NCBI GenBank assembly: GCA_013339765.2
Contig: JABSTR010000976.1
Location: 611,001-675,000 of the forward strand
DNA length: 64,000 nucleotides
Source of the DNA: Haemaphysalis longicornis
Taxonomy: Eukaryota; Arthropoda; Arachnida; Ixodida; Ixodidae
Direction of reading: 5' to 3'
How positions within the stretch are numbered: position 1 is the first letter of the stretch; every line of letters starts with the position of its first letter. Shown here piece by piece: positions 1-10,562 of the stretch. Position numbers and translations under genes: made by a program. Under the pieces are notes generated by a model. It worked only from the letters and a program-made list of their open reading frames with translations, searched no databases and was not told the DNA's origin.

Positions 1-61
1 ATGTGGGTCCATCGTTTTCTTAGCACTTTGGTAAAACGTGCTGTTGGGCTAGTTGGTACAC

Positions 62-128
62 ACTGAATGAAAGGCTTAGCGCAAAAAAGACGAGGACGGT
101 GGCAGACGCGCTAAGCCTCCCATTCAGT
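62..128. repeat. Short inverted repeat (hairpin)
   Basis: Two 21-base arms (62-82 and 108-128) are reverse complements at 19 of 21 positions. They enclose a 25-base purine-rich loop. Each arm contains GGCTTAGCGC or its complement. The layout resembles the foldback at 53064-53427, which also has an AGCGC-rich arm and a loop with GACGAG, so the two may be related. It is non-coding; function is unknown. Confidence 0.6.
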
Positions 129-2935
129 TACCACTTTGGCATCACCTTTCTTGCGCATTAATAGCATTTTCGCATATCAGCAGCTTACTGGTACGTTTGC
201 TGTCATAATGAATTTGGTATATAATTCTACGAGCTTTTCACGTAAGGCATGCCATTTATTATAAAAGACGTGCACAGAGACTTCATGCTCTTGCGGTGCT
301 TATTTTCTGGTCGTTTATTTCATTGCATCCTCAACATCCACCATGTCTGGAACGTTCTTCCAGTCGGTTTTTCATGGAATAGAACAGAGAGTTGGTGTAT
401 TTTCGTGTTAGATAGAAGGAACAAGAATAACAAATGAGTCACGGAACCACATTAAGGTTTACTGCACCAATTATACCCTTTGGAAACGCCGACAAGACTT
501 GTGTGTAGCTAGCTCCAGACAGCAACATTAACAGTACAAAAACTCCCTAACTTTAACTAGAGGCACTGATGCAGGTGTCTAGGATTTCCACTTCCTTCTG
601 AACGAAAGGTAGGGATGGTTGGATTGCACAAGACTATTGTTTCTGACATGAAACGGCTTGAGTACCTTCTGGTGCCGTTCGTCTCCGTGTTGGCTGATTG
701 TGGTTTTAACTTCTAAATTAGGAATTCATGCAGCCAAAGCAGGAACAAGGCGGAGCGATTATGGGATTAGGAGTTATGGGAAGGAGGGGCTCCGCAGTGA
801 GGCTGATAGGCGCTTTCTCTCTTTGTTTCGTGACTGGAAGCTGTGTGACACTACAGGTGTCGCCAGCACACAACGGAACTCTGTGATTTGATCGCCGCAG
901 TAAACACGTTTCTCTGCTCTCTCCTCCGATATTCTGCAGTTTTTTTTAGAGCGGCCAATCGAATGTTTTTATTGCTCCAGCTGAAACGATAATAGCGACG
1001 ATATTGCTTGCGCGGTGTCATATAAGCATAAAAAGTATGCTCGGGCTGCGAAGAACGCGAAAAAAAAATGATTTGAGGTTGTTTGTAAGCTATATGATTG
1101 CGTAAACAAGTGGATATTTTGCGCCCACTAACCAAGCCACGTAAAGCGATCACAGGGTATGTTACAAAATAGTTTCAAATGTTTCAAATGTTGTTTTATT
1201 GGTTTTTTGAGGGGAAGGTGACGCCCCATTATATGTACGGCCAAGTTCAAATTGTAGTTGTACAAGTAGCTCAAACTGGAGTGGAGTTGTAGCCTCAGGG
1301 AAGGCTATGGATGAACTTGGATCTTCTCGAAATCTTCAGCTTGAGAAGAAATCTCGTACGCACAGTGTTCTTCGAAAAACAGCCGCCGTGGCCTATACCC
1401 AACCCGTTTCTTCGTTCTCAGCGACTCAATTCCTTAGATACTGATGCAAAACGGCTAGCACCAATCGTCTTCTAAGGCATGGACCAGTTCGACACATTTA
1501 AAAGTGCTCAGACGTAAACCACGCATCATAGAAGCAGATGCTGCGGATACAATATAGATTGCTGTGTAATCCCGTCCACGAAGTCAGTTTTGATGTTGAT
1601 TTTTACCCCGCTAATCCCTTTATGACGGTTTTGTAATAGGTCTGTGCCAAACCCCATTACGATTTCGACACAATAATTTGGTTTGAGCGTAATTAAAACA
1701 ATTCGGTCTGTGCTTTAAAGAACGAGTCTATCCAGCGAAAATTCTTCGCGATGAACTGTCTTTGTACTTCTGCACCGTTGACTTGGCTTGTTTTGTTTGT
1801 TTTTCAAACACGAGCTCGCCTTAGTTTGTGGCAAACATAACGGAGCCGGTACACTGTAGCGATAAAATGTCAGCACCCAGCGACAAAAGCTAAATAAAGA
1901 GGCCAGTACAACCCTGCTTAAAAAATTTAAAAAAATGCGCTCGCTGCTCAACACAGCACGGCGCGTTGAAAGGAAGCCCTATATCTCAAGAGACACATTA
2001 ACGATGACGTCGTTCTATACCAAGCCCAGCTGCATTTTACCGTCGGCAGAGAACAAAAAAAAAGAAAAGAGCAATTGCCGGAAGCCGCCGCGGTTAATTT
2101 TTTTATCCTATTTGGCTCACCGGCGTCAGAGCTGCAATTTATTTTGCAGAGGAACATGTGCGCCGGCGGTAGGCAAAATCCTATCGTAAGGGCTCGAGCT
2201 TCCGGCATAACTTCCGGCGCACCTCGACGTTTCGTTGCATACTGTCTCTCTACAGCTGTGCATACTCGCACCAAGGTGAACTGCGACAAGCGGAGCTATG
2301 TGCAGAACAGAGTGCAGCGCTGTAGCACGGAGCTTACCGTTGGCGGATGTTGTTGCTACCCCCTTTGAATGTACCGAGGCTTCCGCCGGTTGACCCGAGG
2401 ACCGTGCGAGCATTTCAAGGACACAAGTGCAGGGTTTTAGCGTGATTATCGGGTGACTGCGGAGTCAAAGCTTGGAGTGGTAACCACTCCAGTATTCATC
2501 TTTGGGGACCCAAAGTACAACGTGAATAAATGTCAATAAAAAATCGCGCGGCACGTACGTCAGTAAAAGCGATATCTGGAATAAAGCGACTTCGTTGTAA
2601 TAAGGGTTTACTGTATTTTGAATTGTATGTCTTATACTGAACTCCAAAATGAGCTGCAGCACATTTCCAGAATCATTGTTAACGATATAATCGTTACGCA
2701 CGGCACGATTGTTTCTAATGCACTCAACATTTGCTTTGTTGGCGTGTATCCAGGAGTTTAACTGCGTTTTGTATTTCGGAACTAATCTTTGCTACAAGGG
2801 ATTACACTCTTATGTTGTTTCTGTACAACTATAAGTATTTTAGCTTGCTTATGTATTCCTAAAAACGGGATGTTCTACGCTGTGCTACGTTGGTGCCAAA
2901 ACAGGGGGCCCGCAGCTCTGTCAAGTTGTCGTTTG
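129..2935. other. Stretch with no recognisable gene
   Basis: Only short frames lie here. The longest overlapping frames, around 1948-2413 on both strands, look like by-products of a GC-rich patch rather than genes: no domain, no repeat homology with the rest of the window and no convincing splice context. I see nothing that I can name. Confidence 0.5.
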
Positions 2936-2948
2936 AGACTGCTTTTTA

Positions 2949-3192
2949 ACCCGCCGCGGTGGCTTAATTAGTGTCTATGCCGTTGCGCTGCTGATCACGA
3001 GGGCGTGGGTTCGATTCCGGCCGCGGCGGTCGCTTTCCTGATGGAGGCGAAAAGCAAAAACGCCCCTGTGTTCGAGATTTCGGCGCACGATAAAGATCCC
3101 CAGGTGGTCAAAATTAATCCGGAGCCCTCCACTACGGCGCGCCTCATCGCCTGCGTTGCGTTGGCGCGTTAAACCATACAATCAATCAATCT
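2949..3192 (+). mobile_element. Ruka-like tRNA-derived SINE, full length
   Basis: The element begins with a tRNA-like head (CCGCCGCGGTGGC start; B-box-like GGTTCGATTCC near 3007) and runs through a body with CCCCAGGTGGTC. It ends with CGCGTTAAACC and an (ATCA)n tail. It is flanked by a perfect 13-bp target-site duplication, AGACTGCTTTTTA, at 2936-2948 and 3193-3205. Pol III boxes, an A-rich simple tail and target duplication are the hallmarks of a SINE, and this layout matches the Ruka family known from Rhipicephalus ticks. The intact flanking duplication suggests a fairly recent insertion. It would have depended on a LINE reverse transcriptase for movement. Confidence 0.9.
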
Positions 3193-3205
3193 AGACTGCT
3201 TTTTA

Positions 3206-4272
3206 TTCAAGCCTCCGGCATCGTGCACTCTGTGAATGATGCAAATAAATTCCATTCGTTGTACAGAAAACCCTTGTACAGAAAGCAGGCATATGTAATA
3301 GATGTGTGTTAATTGCCACATTTGTGTCTTACTTAGGGTGCGGCACAGAATAAAGCAGATCCGACCGTGACGCCTTTCACCAGCGAAAAGTTTCAAGACT
3401 AAAAGCTAAAGATGACGTAATGGTGGGCAATTTCCATATACTATAGGACTAATTTGGAGTCATTAAGCTTCATGCAATGCACGAACTTGGGTAATCGTCC
3501 ACAACTTTACGGTTAAAATGCTTTTCTTGTTTGTTTGTTCTCCCTCACTTTCCAGGTCACGGCGAGACTGAATAAAACTCCAGAATGAAAAAGGTAGGGA
3601 AAGGAAAGGTGATTCGTATCGCCACGTCCTGCGCAGGAGAACAACAGCGACTCCTTGTGTTTACAGGCTGTTCGCACCGTAGTATTCGAGCGTACGTACG
3701 CGACGTCCCCCTCTCGCGCCCTCCGACATTTACGGCGATACCCATCTGCCCCGGCGTTCGCATTGCCCCACACGCACTCGGCGTGACGCTGAAACGGAGG
3801 AAACCGGTGCACGCGCGGGGAAAGAGGGCCCACCGCGGTGCCCTTTCGGCTGTTGAAGAGAGCGCCGGTGCCATTTCCGTTTTATTAAAATAACCCCGGG
3901 GCCAAGGAGGTGGGGAAGGCAGCGCCGAGACGCTGCCGAGCGACGGAAGCGGAAGCTATATGAGCGATTCCTCCTCCGACAACCCCTCTTCTTCCTCTTC
4001 CAACCCTCAACGCACGCAAACACGCGAACTACCATCGTGTTTCCGGACCACACGGTGTGGTGCTGGGTTCTCTTATTATGCTTTCTTTTTCCGGACGTGA
4101 TCGCAATGGCACGAGCCGTGCAGCCGTGGTTTTATTCCTTTGCCCGAGTGACGTAGGGTGTGTATTTAACATTTACAGCGCCGTTAGGAAAACTACGTGA
4201 GAACAGCACACGCTTACTCGAAAAATAGGTATGCATTTTTATGGGAGCTTACTTGCGGAACCAGGGTGTAGA
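3206..4272. other. Unassigned stretch with a CpG-rich core
   Basis: Positions about 3600-4060 are much richer in CG dinucleotides than the flanks and carry overlapping frames of about 100 codons on both strands. None shows a recognisable domain. A CpG-rich patch of this size could be a promoter or first exon of a host gene, but no TATA box or splice site decides it. Confidence 0.35.
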
Positions 4273-4394
4273 TGAGCATTATGTAAGAATACCAGAGGAT
4301 ATCTAAATGCGCGTCCACACCTACCATCAGTCCCCATAAGGAGAGCAGTAAATACCCATAAGAAGGGCGTCGACAAGGAGACACCATCTCCCCA

Positions 4395-5246
4395 ATGTTA
4401 TTCACAGCATGTTTACAAGAAGTATTCAGAACATGGGATTGGGAACAGGTGGGAGTAAGGGTTAATGGAGAATATCTGAGTAACCTCAGATTTGCTGATG
4501 ACGTTGTCTTGTTAAGTAACTCGGGGGAGGAATTGCAAAGCATGCTTACCGCACTGGACAAACAGAGTAGAACCGTGGGCCTGAAAATTAATATGCAGAA
4601 AACTAAAGTAATGATCAATAACCTCGGGAGAGCACAGCGGTTTGAGATAGGTGGCGAGGCCGTGGAAGTAGTAAGCGAATATATCTACTTAGGTCAAGTT
4701 GTGACATCGGATCCCAAACATGAGGCAGATGTAATTCGAAGGATAAGAATCGGGTGGAGTGCATTCGGCAGGCATTCTCAGATCATGAATGGCAGCCTAC
4801 CATTGTCCCTTATCAAGAAAGTGTATGACAGCTCCATCTTATTGGTACTCACCTACGGGGCAGAAACTTGGAGGCTCACTAAGAGGGTTCAACTTAAATT
4901 GAGGACGACTCAGCGCGCAATGGAACGGAAGATGATAGGTGCAACATTAAGGGACCAGAAGAGAGCGGAGTGGGTCAGGGAACAAACGCGTGTTAAGGAC
5001 ATATTAGTAGAAATTAAGAAGAAGAAATGGACGTGGGCAGGGCATGTAATGCGAAGGCAAGATAACCGCTGGTCATTGAGGGTAACAGAGTGTATCCCTA
5101 GAGAAGGCAGGCGTTGCAGTGGGCGGCAGAAAGTTAGATGGGCAGATGAGATCAAGAAGTTTGCGGGGATAAATTGGTCGCAGTTAGCACAAGACCGGGG
5201 TAATTGGAGAATAATGAGAGAGGCCTTTGTACTACAGTGGGCGTAG
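4395..5246 (+). pseudogene. Reverse transcriptase C-terminal half (RTE-like LINE ORF)
   Basis: This 283-codon frame is the longest intact coding run of the RTE-like copy. It covers RT palm blocks from SPM/LFTACL through FADD and the thumb and C-terminal regions (TYGAETWRLT, RAMERKMIG, WTWAGHVMRR, GRQKVRWADEIK). It stops one codon after LQWA, just before the GAT-repeat tail, which is the natural end of the family. The first methionine is not the true start, because homologous residues continue upstream in two other frames. Full-length RTE proteins are about 1,000 residues, so this is roughly the last third. It would not be active alone. Confidence 0.85.
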
Positions 5247-5255
5247 ATAGGCTTG

Positions 5256-5300
<45 letters not shown>

Positions 5301-5316
5301 CGACGACGACGACGAC
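5256..5316 (+). repeat. (GAT)n then (GAC)n microsatellite, LINE 3' tail
   Basis: About fifteen GAT triplets switch to GAC triplets at about 5300. The array begins right after the RTE-like stop codon, so it is the simple-sequence tail of the element, later expanded and altered by point change. Confidence 0.9.
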
Positions 5317-5930
5317 TTGCGGCCATCCAACAAAGACTTTTCTTATCCAATTGTTCAACTGACATCGCTTCGGGCTGATCAAAAAATCCTACCCGTACAA
5401 TTCAAGAGTTTGCTTCTTCCCTATCTATGGCGCTTTTTCCTTGCTGAAATTAGGCCGCAAACAAATGTTGTTTTGTTTGTTTGTTTAGGCAGCAAACAAA
5501 GCAGCGGCCACGTTAGCCGCCGTGTTTGTTGACTGGTTGGAACTGCAGAGATTTTAACACTGCTAAAAACACTTACATTCCACCCAATTTGATAAGGAAT
5601 ATAAAAATGAGGGAAGCTCACTCTAACGCGTAAGACTTGAAGGTAGTGAAGCTGTACGCAACCTTCACGAACATCACGAAGGTTCAAGTGCACGATTGCA
5701 GCCGCAACGACCTTTACTCCATCATCGTTGCTGTAAGTGTGAGCTTCCTTCATTTTTTTTTTTTTTTTTGAAGTGATAATCATTGGACATCACCTGGGAG
5801 GGGCGTACTCTAACGTGTCTTTCTCGTTTAGAGCAAGTGTTGCCCCGATTACGACGAACGCGGGTGTCTTTCTCGTTCCGAGCTAGTGTTGCCACGATTA
5901 CAGCGAACGCTGGAGTTTTCTTTTAGATGC
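5317..5930. other. Unassigned stretch with one dispersed segment
   Basis: Positions about 5695-5790 match 26990-27060 in the same orientation (shared CAACGACCTTTACTCCATCAT and GAGCTTC blocks, each followed by a T-rich tract). Positions about 5605-5650 resemble 7655-7700. Otherwise I see nothing identifiable. Confidence 0.5.
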
Positions 5931-6240
5931 GAAGCATCTCATTCTCGGGGCTGTGTCCCTCCCTCCCTCGTTGTCGTTGTCCGCCTTCCACACTCTACTG
6001 CGCATGCGCGTCTCTTCAGCACCGTCAGCGTTTGGGCTGACGTCAGCGCAGTCCACTATAAGAAGAAATAGTTAGGCGGCACCCGGTTTCGATCCCACGA
6101 CTCTCTGGCCGCAACGGGAGGTACGTGGCGCTCTTCCCACTGCGCTACAAATCGAGACGGGCCCTGTGCTACGAACGCGCGTTATGCCCTTCATTCATTC
6201 AAACTACGTCAAGAAGCTACTGATACAACGAAGGCGCGCG
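5931..6240 (-). mobile_element. H-SINE copy A (tRNA-derived, hairpin 3' end)
   Basis: Read on the minus strand, a tRNA-like head has an A-box-like GTAGCGCAGTGGGAAGAGCG and a B-box-like GGGATCGAAACC (about 6080-6155). A body of about 140 bases follows and ends in the hairpin AGATGC-TTC-GCATCT and AAAA (5931-5949). The same order is seen at 26990-27323 and 11033-11252, so this is a dispersed family. Sequence upstream of the head (to about 6235) also matches 27085-27140. Pol III boxes and copy number argue for a SINE; the terminal hairpin is unusual. I do not know an existing family name. Confidence 0.7.
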
Positions 6241-6295
6241 AAGCTCAACGTCAACGGAAACGACGAACTGAAAACTAATGAGAACTTCAGTCGAC

Positions 6296-6348
6296 CCCAT
6301 GGCTGCTTCGCATACTACTCAGGGTTCCCCTACGGGAAGATGGTGTAA
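6296..6348 (+). repeat. Shared terminus ending CTACGGGAAGATGG
   Basis: The block from GTCGACCCCATGGCTGC to the GGGAAGATGG end is repeated almost unchanged at about 59849-59900, and its reverse complement occurs at about 59408-59440 and 59566-59600. It marks the end of a dispersed repeat abutting H-SINE copy A. Confidence 0.65.
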
Positions 6349-6349
6349 T

Positions 6350-6630
6350 TTTTTGCCAATCTTGGTCAATCTCCCTAAGTGGGGATGCTTTTCTTGACAA
6401 ACGTGCGCCGGCGACGCGCGGTCGCCGCGAGGCATGCACACGCAAGCGCTCGGAATTTTCATGGTTTTGTTAACTGCCGGGAAATTGCAGCAATCTTGGC
6501 CAACCTCCATAAGTGGGTATGCTTGGCTTAACACACGTGCGCTGGGGACGCTGGGAAGTTGCCGCGAGGGGGCGCTCACGAGCGCGCATTAACGTGGGCT
6601 CGGAATTTTCTTGGCGTTTCTAACTGCGAA
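6350..6630 (+). repeat. Two diverged tandem units (about 134 bp)
   Basis: Two units start at about 6357 and 6491. Each has CAATCTTGG, CTCC.TAAGTGGG.ATGC, a CG-rich middle with GCCGCGAG, and a TCGGAATTTTC end. The same unit type, shorter and with T tracts, is seen at 8101-8290; a partial unit lies at about 26943-26985. Confidence 0.65.
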
Positions 6631-6900
6631 CACGAAATTCTAACGATTTGCTCAACAGCTTCGCTGTTAATAAATGTCCCTCGAAAGGACAAAGTTAGCT
6701 CCGAATAGCCTTAAAAGTAGCGACCCCAACTTCTTTGTTTTAGTTAGACTTCCTTGTTTTATGTATTTCTTTAAAGCGAAGCTTTTTTGGTCTGAGTGGT
6801 TGCGTTGTCGCAACCTAAACGCACTGAAGGAAAGCCAACTTTACACAATGGGAGGCCACACGCTGCTGCTGATAATGATGGCAATGAAACGAGGAAAAAA
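6631..6900. other. Short unassigned spacer
   Basis: The frame at 6674-6946 shows no domain and runs into the tRNA-like sequence. Nothing else is visible. Confidence 0.4.
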
Positions 6901-6902
6901 AA

Positions 6903-6985
6903 CGCATCCCGTGGCCGGAATCGAACCCGGGTTTCACGCGTTATGAATGCGACGTTTATCCGATTGCGCCATCATCGCATTCGGA
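6903..6985 (-). pseudogene. tRNA-like sequence (Met-CAT-like), probably SINE head
   Basis: On the minus strand there is an A-box-like TGGCGCAATCGGATAAACG, a CAT triplet in the anticodon-loop position, a B box (GGTTCGATTCC) and, right after the 3' end, a run of eight T that would stop Pol III. The 5' acceptor strand does not pair with the 3' strand, so a functional tRNA is unlikely. A second degraded head with the same CCACGGGA.GCG end sits at about 59192-59217. I therefore call it a tRNA-derived repeat. Confidence 0.6.
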
Positions 6986-7767
6986 TGGCTCGGGCTATCC
7001 TTTGGATTAGTTGTGCGCGCGTTGGCTATGGACTTTGGCTGAACTGAAGTGGACAATGGGCTGTGGATGACGAGGGGCGCACAGCTTTCTCGTGAGCGAT
7101 TTGTTCGCTGTCGTCTTAGCCTGAACTTTGACTCGTAGGCTGTTCGCACTTTGATCGGTAATGCTTGGACTTTGAATGCAGCGGCTTTGACTTCGGCGCT
7201 TCGCCATTTTGACGTCGTCGTTAGACGGAGGGGATTGGAATTTTTACATGTACAGGTGAGTGCAACGCAAGAAACTACTAATTCACCTGCGGCGTAATAG
7301 ATTTCTATGCAGCGCGAACGAGAACACGCCTAGGCAGGTGTGCTGTGTTGGTTTTGTTACGCTTTGGTTAGTGCTCTTTATTGTGTTTTGCAAGTTGTTC
7401 CTAAAAGGAATCCAGCGTAGCCTGGGGAGAGAGCTCAGGCTGGAGGTGCAGACCGCGGCTTCCCAAACTATGAAGGGGCCAAAGCAACAACGCCTGAATC
7501 TCGTTAGAATAAATATTTATTCATTGACTCACTCACCCAGAAGAAGGTACAGCGGACAAAAATAACATTTAAGGGAGCAAAGGTCGATGTGGGTGGCCAC
7601 TAGAAACTCTACAGTCTCTAAGACTTAACACCAAACATGAAAAGAAAAAAAAATTCAGGGAAGTTTGCACTCACACGCAAGACTTGAACAGCGAAGCTGT
7701 TGTAGGTGAACATTGTCAGACACGTGGTCAAGTTTCAGTATCATTGCTTATTTACATAGTTGCGGTG
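6986..7767. other. Unassigned stretch, possible 3' UTR of the next exon
   Basis: The part next to 7768 would be the 3' untranslated region of the minus-strand exon at 7768-8016. It contains TGTAAATAAG soon after the stop. The remainder has no recognisable gene. Confidence 0.4.
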
Positions 7768-8016
7768 CTAGTAATCGTCGCCATTGGCATCGCAGAAGTC
7801 GTCGTATTCTTCGCGACAAGTGGTAAATGCAAAGTCATCCTCAGCACTGTAGACTTCCACCAGCTCTTCGTCACCGACTCGAGGCAGCGGTGGCGGGATC
7901 TCCAAGTCGTCTCGGGAAGGAATGGCACGCTCGTAGCCATGTCCACAGTTATCCATAATGGCTTCTAGAGAATGCGGTGGCCGTGGTGACCTCTCCCAAG
8001 CAGGGTGTCTTGTCAT
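7768..8016 (-). CDS. Hypothetical C-terminal exon, acidic tail
   Basis: An 82-codon frame on the minus strand ends in a stop at 7768. A plausible splice acceptor (pyrimidine-rich run ending TCTCAAG) sits directly before its first ATG at 8016. The sequence is not low-complexity: it has a proline run (EIPPPLPRVG), acidic patches (GDEELVEVYSAEDD) and a very acidic end (EEYDDFCDANGDDY). Upstream codons beyond 8016 in the same frame run into T-tract repeats, which supports an exon boundary near here. The rest of the gene would lie to the right and I cannot find it. I do not recognise the protein. It might instead be the C-terminus of a dispersed element: another orphan acidic end with a similar TGTAAATA downstream is at 55066-55188. 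Confidence 0.4.
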   Translation of the reverse strand: MTRHPAWERSPRPPHSLEAIMDNCGHGYERAIPSRDDLEIPPPLPRVGDEELVEVYSAEDDFAFTTCREEYDDFCDANGDDY

Positions 8017-8084
8017 CTTGAGATTAACGCAAAAGATTTTAATTTTACATGCGCGATAGCGTTCGACGACAGCACTGTAGTTCT

Positions 8085-8290
8085 TTTTTTTTTTTTTTTT
8101 TAAGCCACTGCGCGAGCCGAAGACTCGGCGGTCGCCGCGAGGTACGCGCTCACGAGAGCTCGCCATTTTCTTGCTCCTCGGGATTCTAGGCAGTTTTTTT
8201 TTTTTTTTTGTTAAAGCCACTGCGACGACGCTCGGCCGTCTCGCCGAGACCCGCGCTCACCAGCGCTCGGCATTTTCTTTGTATTTTTTT
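8085..8290 (+). repeat. Two diverged tandem units with T tracts
   Basis: Units start at about 8101 and 8212 (TAA.GCCACTGCG), each with CTCGGC, a CG-rich middle and a CCATTTTCTT or GGCATTTTCTT end. Each is preceded by a run of 15 or more T. They belong to the same type as 6350-6630. Confidence 0.6.
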
Positions 8291-9420
8291 TTCTGCAACG
8301 GCGAACCTGCGGCCAGTAACAACAGCTCCGGTGTTAAAAGAACAGGAAATATAAAAGGCAAACGGTGCTCGTGATATTGGTGAAAGACTGGTTAAACTAC
8401 CCGTCATTGTTTACAGCCGCTAGAGTACGGTTATGGCTGCGCATCTAACGCAGCTTACGCTATTCTTGAAGGCAGCGGAAGCTCCGAAATATGCACAAAT
8501 CCCCAGCCATTGCTCTGCGATATCTCGCCGCAGTGCTCAGGACAGAGAATTGTCAGAACACACAAGGAAACCACATTAGTGACAGTGCATTCCGATAATC
8601 GTGGTTGGCCCCAACAATCAAACGCGATACCACGAGTGTTGACACAAACACAAATCTTTGCCCCTATTTCTAGTAAACGGAAACCACTAGAACCAGAGCC
8701 ATTTCACATCAAAACCACAAAGCGCGGCACATTTTTCCCCGCCCCTGTTAAGTACAGTCCCGTCGCTGTTCACATCACAACAAAGCTTTAGCTGCAAAAT
8801 TTAGTTTACTCGTGGCACCAAAATCACTCGCCGCGTACAGTGACACGTTTTGCGGCAGTTTGAGGTTTGAGGTTTGCGGTATACACTGTCTTTAACTGCT
8901 GTTGATTTTTATCGAACCTTCGTGGTAAAGCGTCACACCATGATTTTCGCCACCATACCTTCCCCGAACTAGAGGCACTAACATCTATAGTATACGCAGG
9001 CAGATTTTAAAAAAAAGTGTAATACACTATGAAGACTCCCTCTACCGCTATCCAGCTTCTATCCTGCGCGATATTTTGTATAACAGCTGTTTATCCGACG
9101 CCGACGAGATGTGACCGAACTCTTTATTTTTCTGTTATTTGTGAAGCTTCCTGCATATTGGTCGCTTTAAGGAAAAGACATGGTTGCTGTTCAGCGCGCC
9201 GACTGTCACTAGTCTGGCCCATCCATGCGCTGTTTTTACATTTTCGAAATGTAAGTTGCAATGTGTATATACTTTGCTTAAATTCAGAGGATTGCTACAG
9301 GAATGAGCTGCATATATACTATTGAGGCAAACCTCGCCGAGTTCATACCATTCGGAACGGTTGACTCATCTCGCTTGGAGTTAACTGAGTATGCGTGTTC
9401 GGGGATCAGCGGTAGTTTTT
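8291..9420. other. Stretch with no recognisable gene
   Basis: Frames at 8510-8791 and 9029-9325 have no recognisable domain. No repeat shared with other parts of the window was seen. Confidence 0.45.
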
Positions 9421-10050
9421 AAAGATGGTAGTCTTTGTTGGGCTACTTGAACGCGAAAATTTTGGTCGGTCGGTATGTCTGATTGTCTGGCTGTCTGTCT
9501 GTCCCTCGATTCGGCTGCTTTACAATAGTCTTATATACCCACAGCCAAATCTAAACGGCTAAGACCTGTGGTAATGTTCACACTTGTTAAAGTTGTTGAG
9601 CCAAAAACTCTTATCTGGGGCAAGACATCAATACATAAGTGATATATAAACATACAGATGGTTGATTTTAAACATACGTCCAGAAAAATACAAAAGCGGT
9701 CGCCTGCGGTTTTCCTAGCGGCATTTTAAACAATCAAACGGCAACGGTAACGACATATTCCCCTAGGCAGTTTCCACGTTCCGCTTGGAACGCACGTGGA
9801 GTAAGTGGGGTGCCTCGATTCATGCGCGTCTCTACCGAACGGCAGCGCTGACATCGAGGCATTCGGCGTATATTAGTGGAAAGCAGTAAACCTAAATTGA
9901 CTTGAGCAAACCACTAGCGTGTTTATCTTGGGAGGAGCGGGACGGGAGAGGAACAGCATGACAGATGAGCGGGAAAGAGAAGCCAGGGGCGCCAGACGAC
10001 TATCGTCTTTTGTCGACATTTGCAACGAAGTTAGGAGATACGCGGCCAAG
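9421..10050 (+). mobile_element. Dispersed 0.6-0.7 kb element, copy 1
   Basis: The sequence opens with AAAGATGGTAGTCTTT and aligns, in order, with 61338-62080: the GGTCGGT.TGTATGTCTG stretch, AACGCACGTGGAGTA, GCCTCGATT, CTTGGGAGGAGCG, ATGAGCGGGAAAG and ACTATCGTCTTTTG. The opening motif and the near-terminal ACTATCGTCTTT are inverted relative to each other, like short terminal inverted repeats. Homology runs a little past that motif to the GGCCAA region. There is no coding capacity. It is probably a non-autonomous DNA element, but without a visible target duplication the class is unproven. Confidence 0.6.
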
Positions 10051-10562
10051 TTTTTTTGTTGTTGTTTACGAAACGTTCCCGAGCCCCTGTGCTGTATACG
10101 AGCGTGTCCAGAAAGTGACGGGCCCCACTACGGAAGTAAATGTCCGTTTCAAGTTGCGGCGAAAGGCATTCAAGTAAGGCAGTAGACGTAAATTTCGTGT
10201 GCTTGCGGAATATTGCTGTGGCAAGCATTCGTGCAACTCTTTTTCGGTATCAGCATTAGAGCAAGAGTAACGACCGTGCTTACGACTGCTATTACAACGC
10301 TGCCATATTTATAGGTGCAATCGTGATGGCCTTATTTATCACAAGCGCTTTTGACCGCCCTTGCCCTACTTTTTAAGAGAGAAAAAAAATACATGTTTGA
10401 CGTGCGTGTACAGGATGTTCTGTTTTACCATTGTCACAAAAACTATAACAGTATACTTTTAACAACACAATAACAGCACGTGTAGGAAATTGGGGCAGTG
10501 CGCTAGTAACCGCAGTGGGCTGAAGACCTTTTAATGGGAAAGCATTGAATGGCACGTTGAGC
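10051..10562. other. Unassigned stretch
   Basis: No gene, tRNA-like head or shared repeat is visible. Confidence 0.4.

Larger units (their letters stand above)
4273..5316 (+). mobile_element. RTE-like LINE, 5'-truncated copy
   Basis: This is the 3' half of a non-LTR retrotransposon of the RTE type. The start is placed where RT-like residues first appear (YVRIPEDI, about 4280). Conserved RT blocks follow: RQGDTISPM (about 4371-4397), FADDVVLL with the catalytic FADD (about 4492-4515), and LTYGAETW. Then comes the arginine- and lysine-rich C-terminal part with WTWAGHVMRR and DNRWSLR. The copy is broken upstream of the open frame: a stop near 4315 and a frameshift near 4369 separate the first blocks from the rest. 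It ends in a (GAT)n/(GAC)n tail, as the other RTE-like copies here do. The 5' endonuclease half is absent. Confidence 0.88.

Noticed and set aside
4910..5365. Polyhistidine protein on the minus strand
   Set aside because: Antisense of the RTE-like LINE and its GAT tail.
6903..6985. A functional methionine tRNA gene
   Set aside because: A and B boxes, a CAT triplet and a T-run terminator are present, but the acceptor strands do not pair; a similar decayed head occurs elsewhere, so it is a tRNA-derived repeat.
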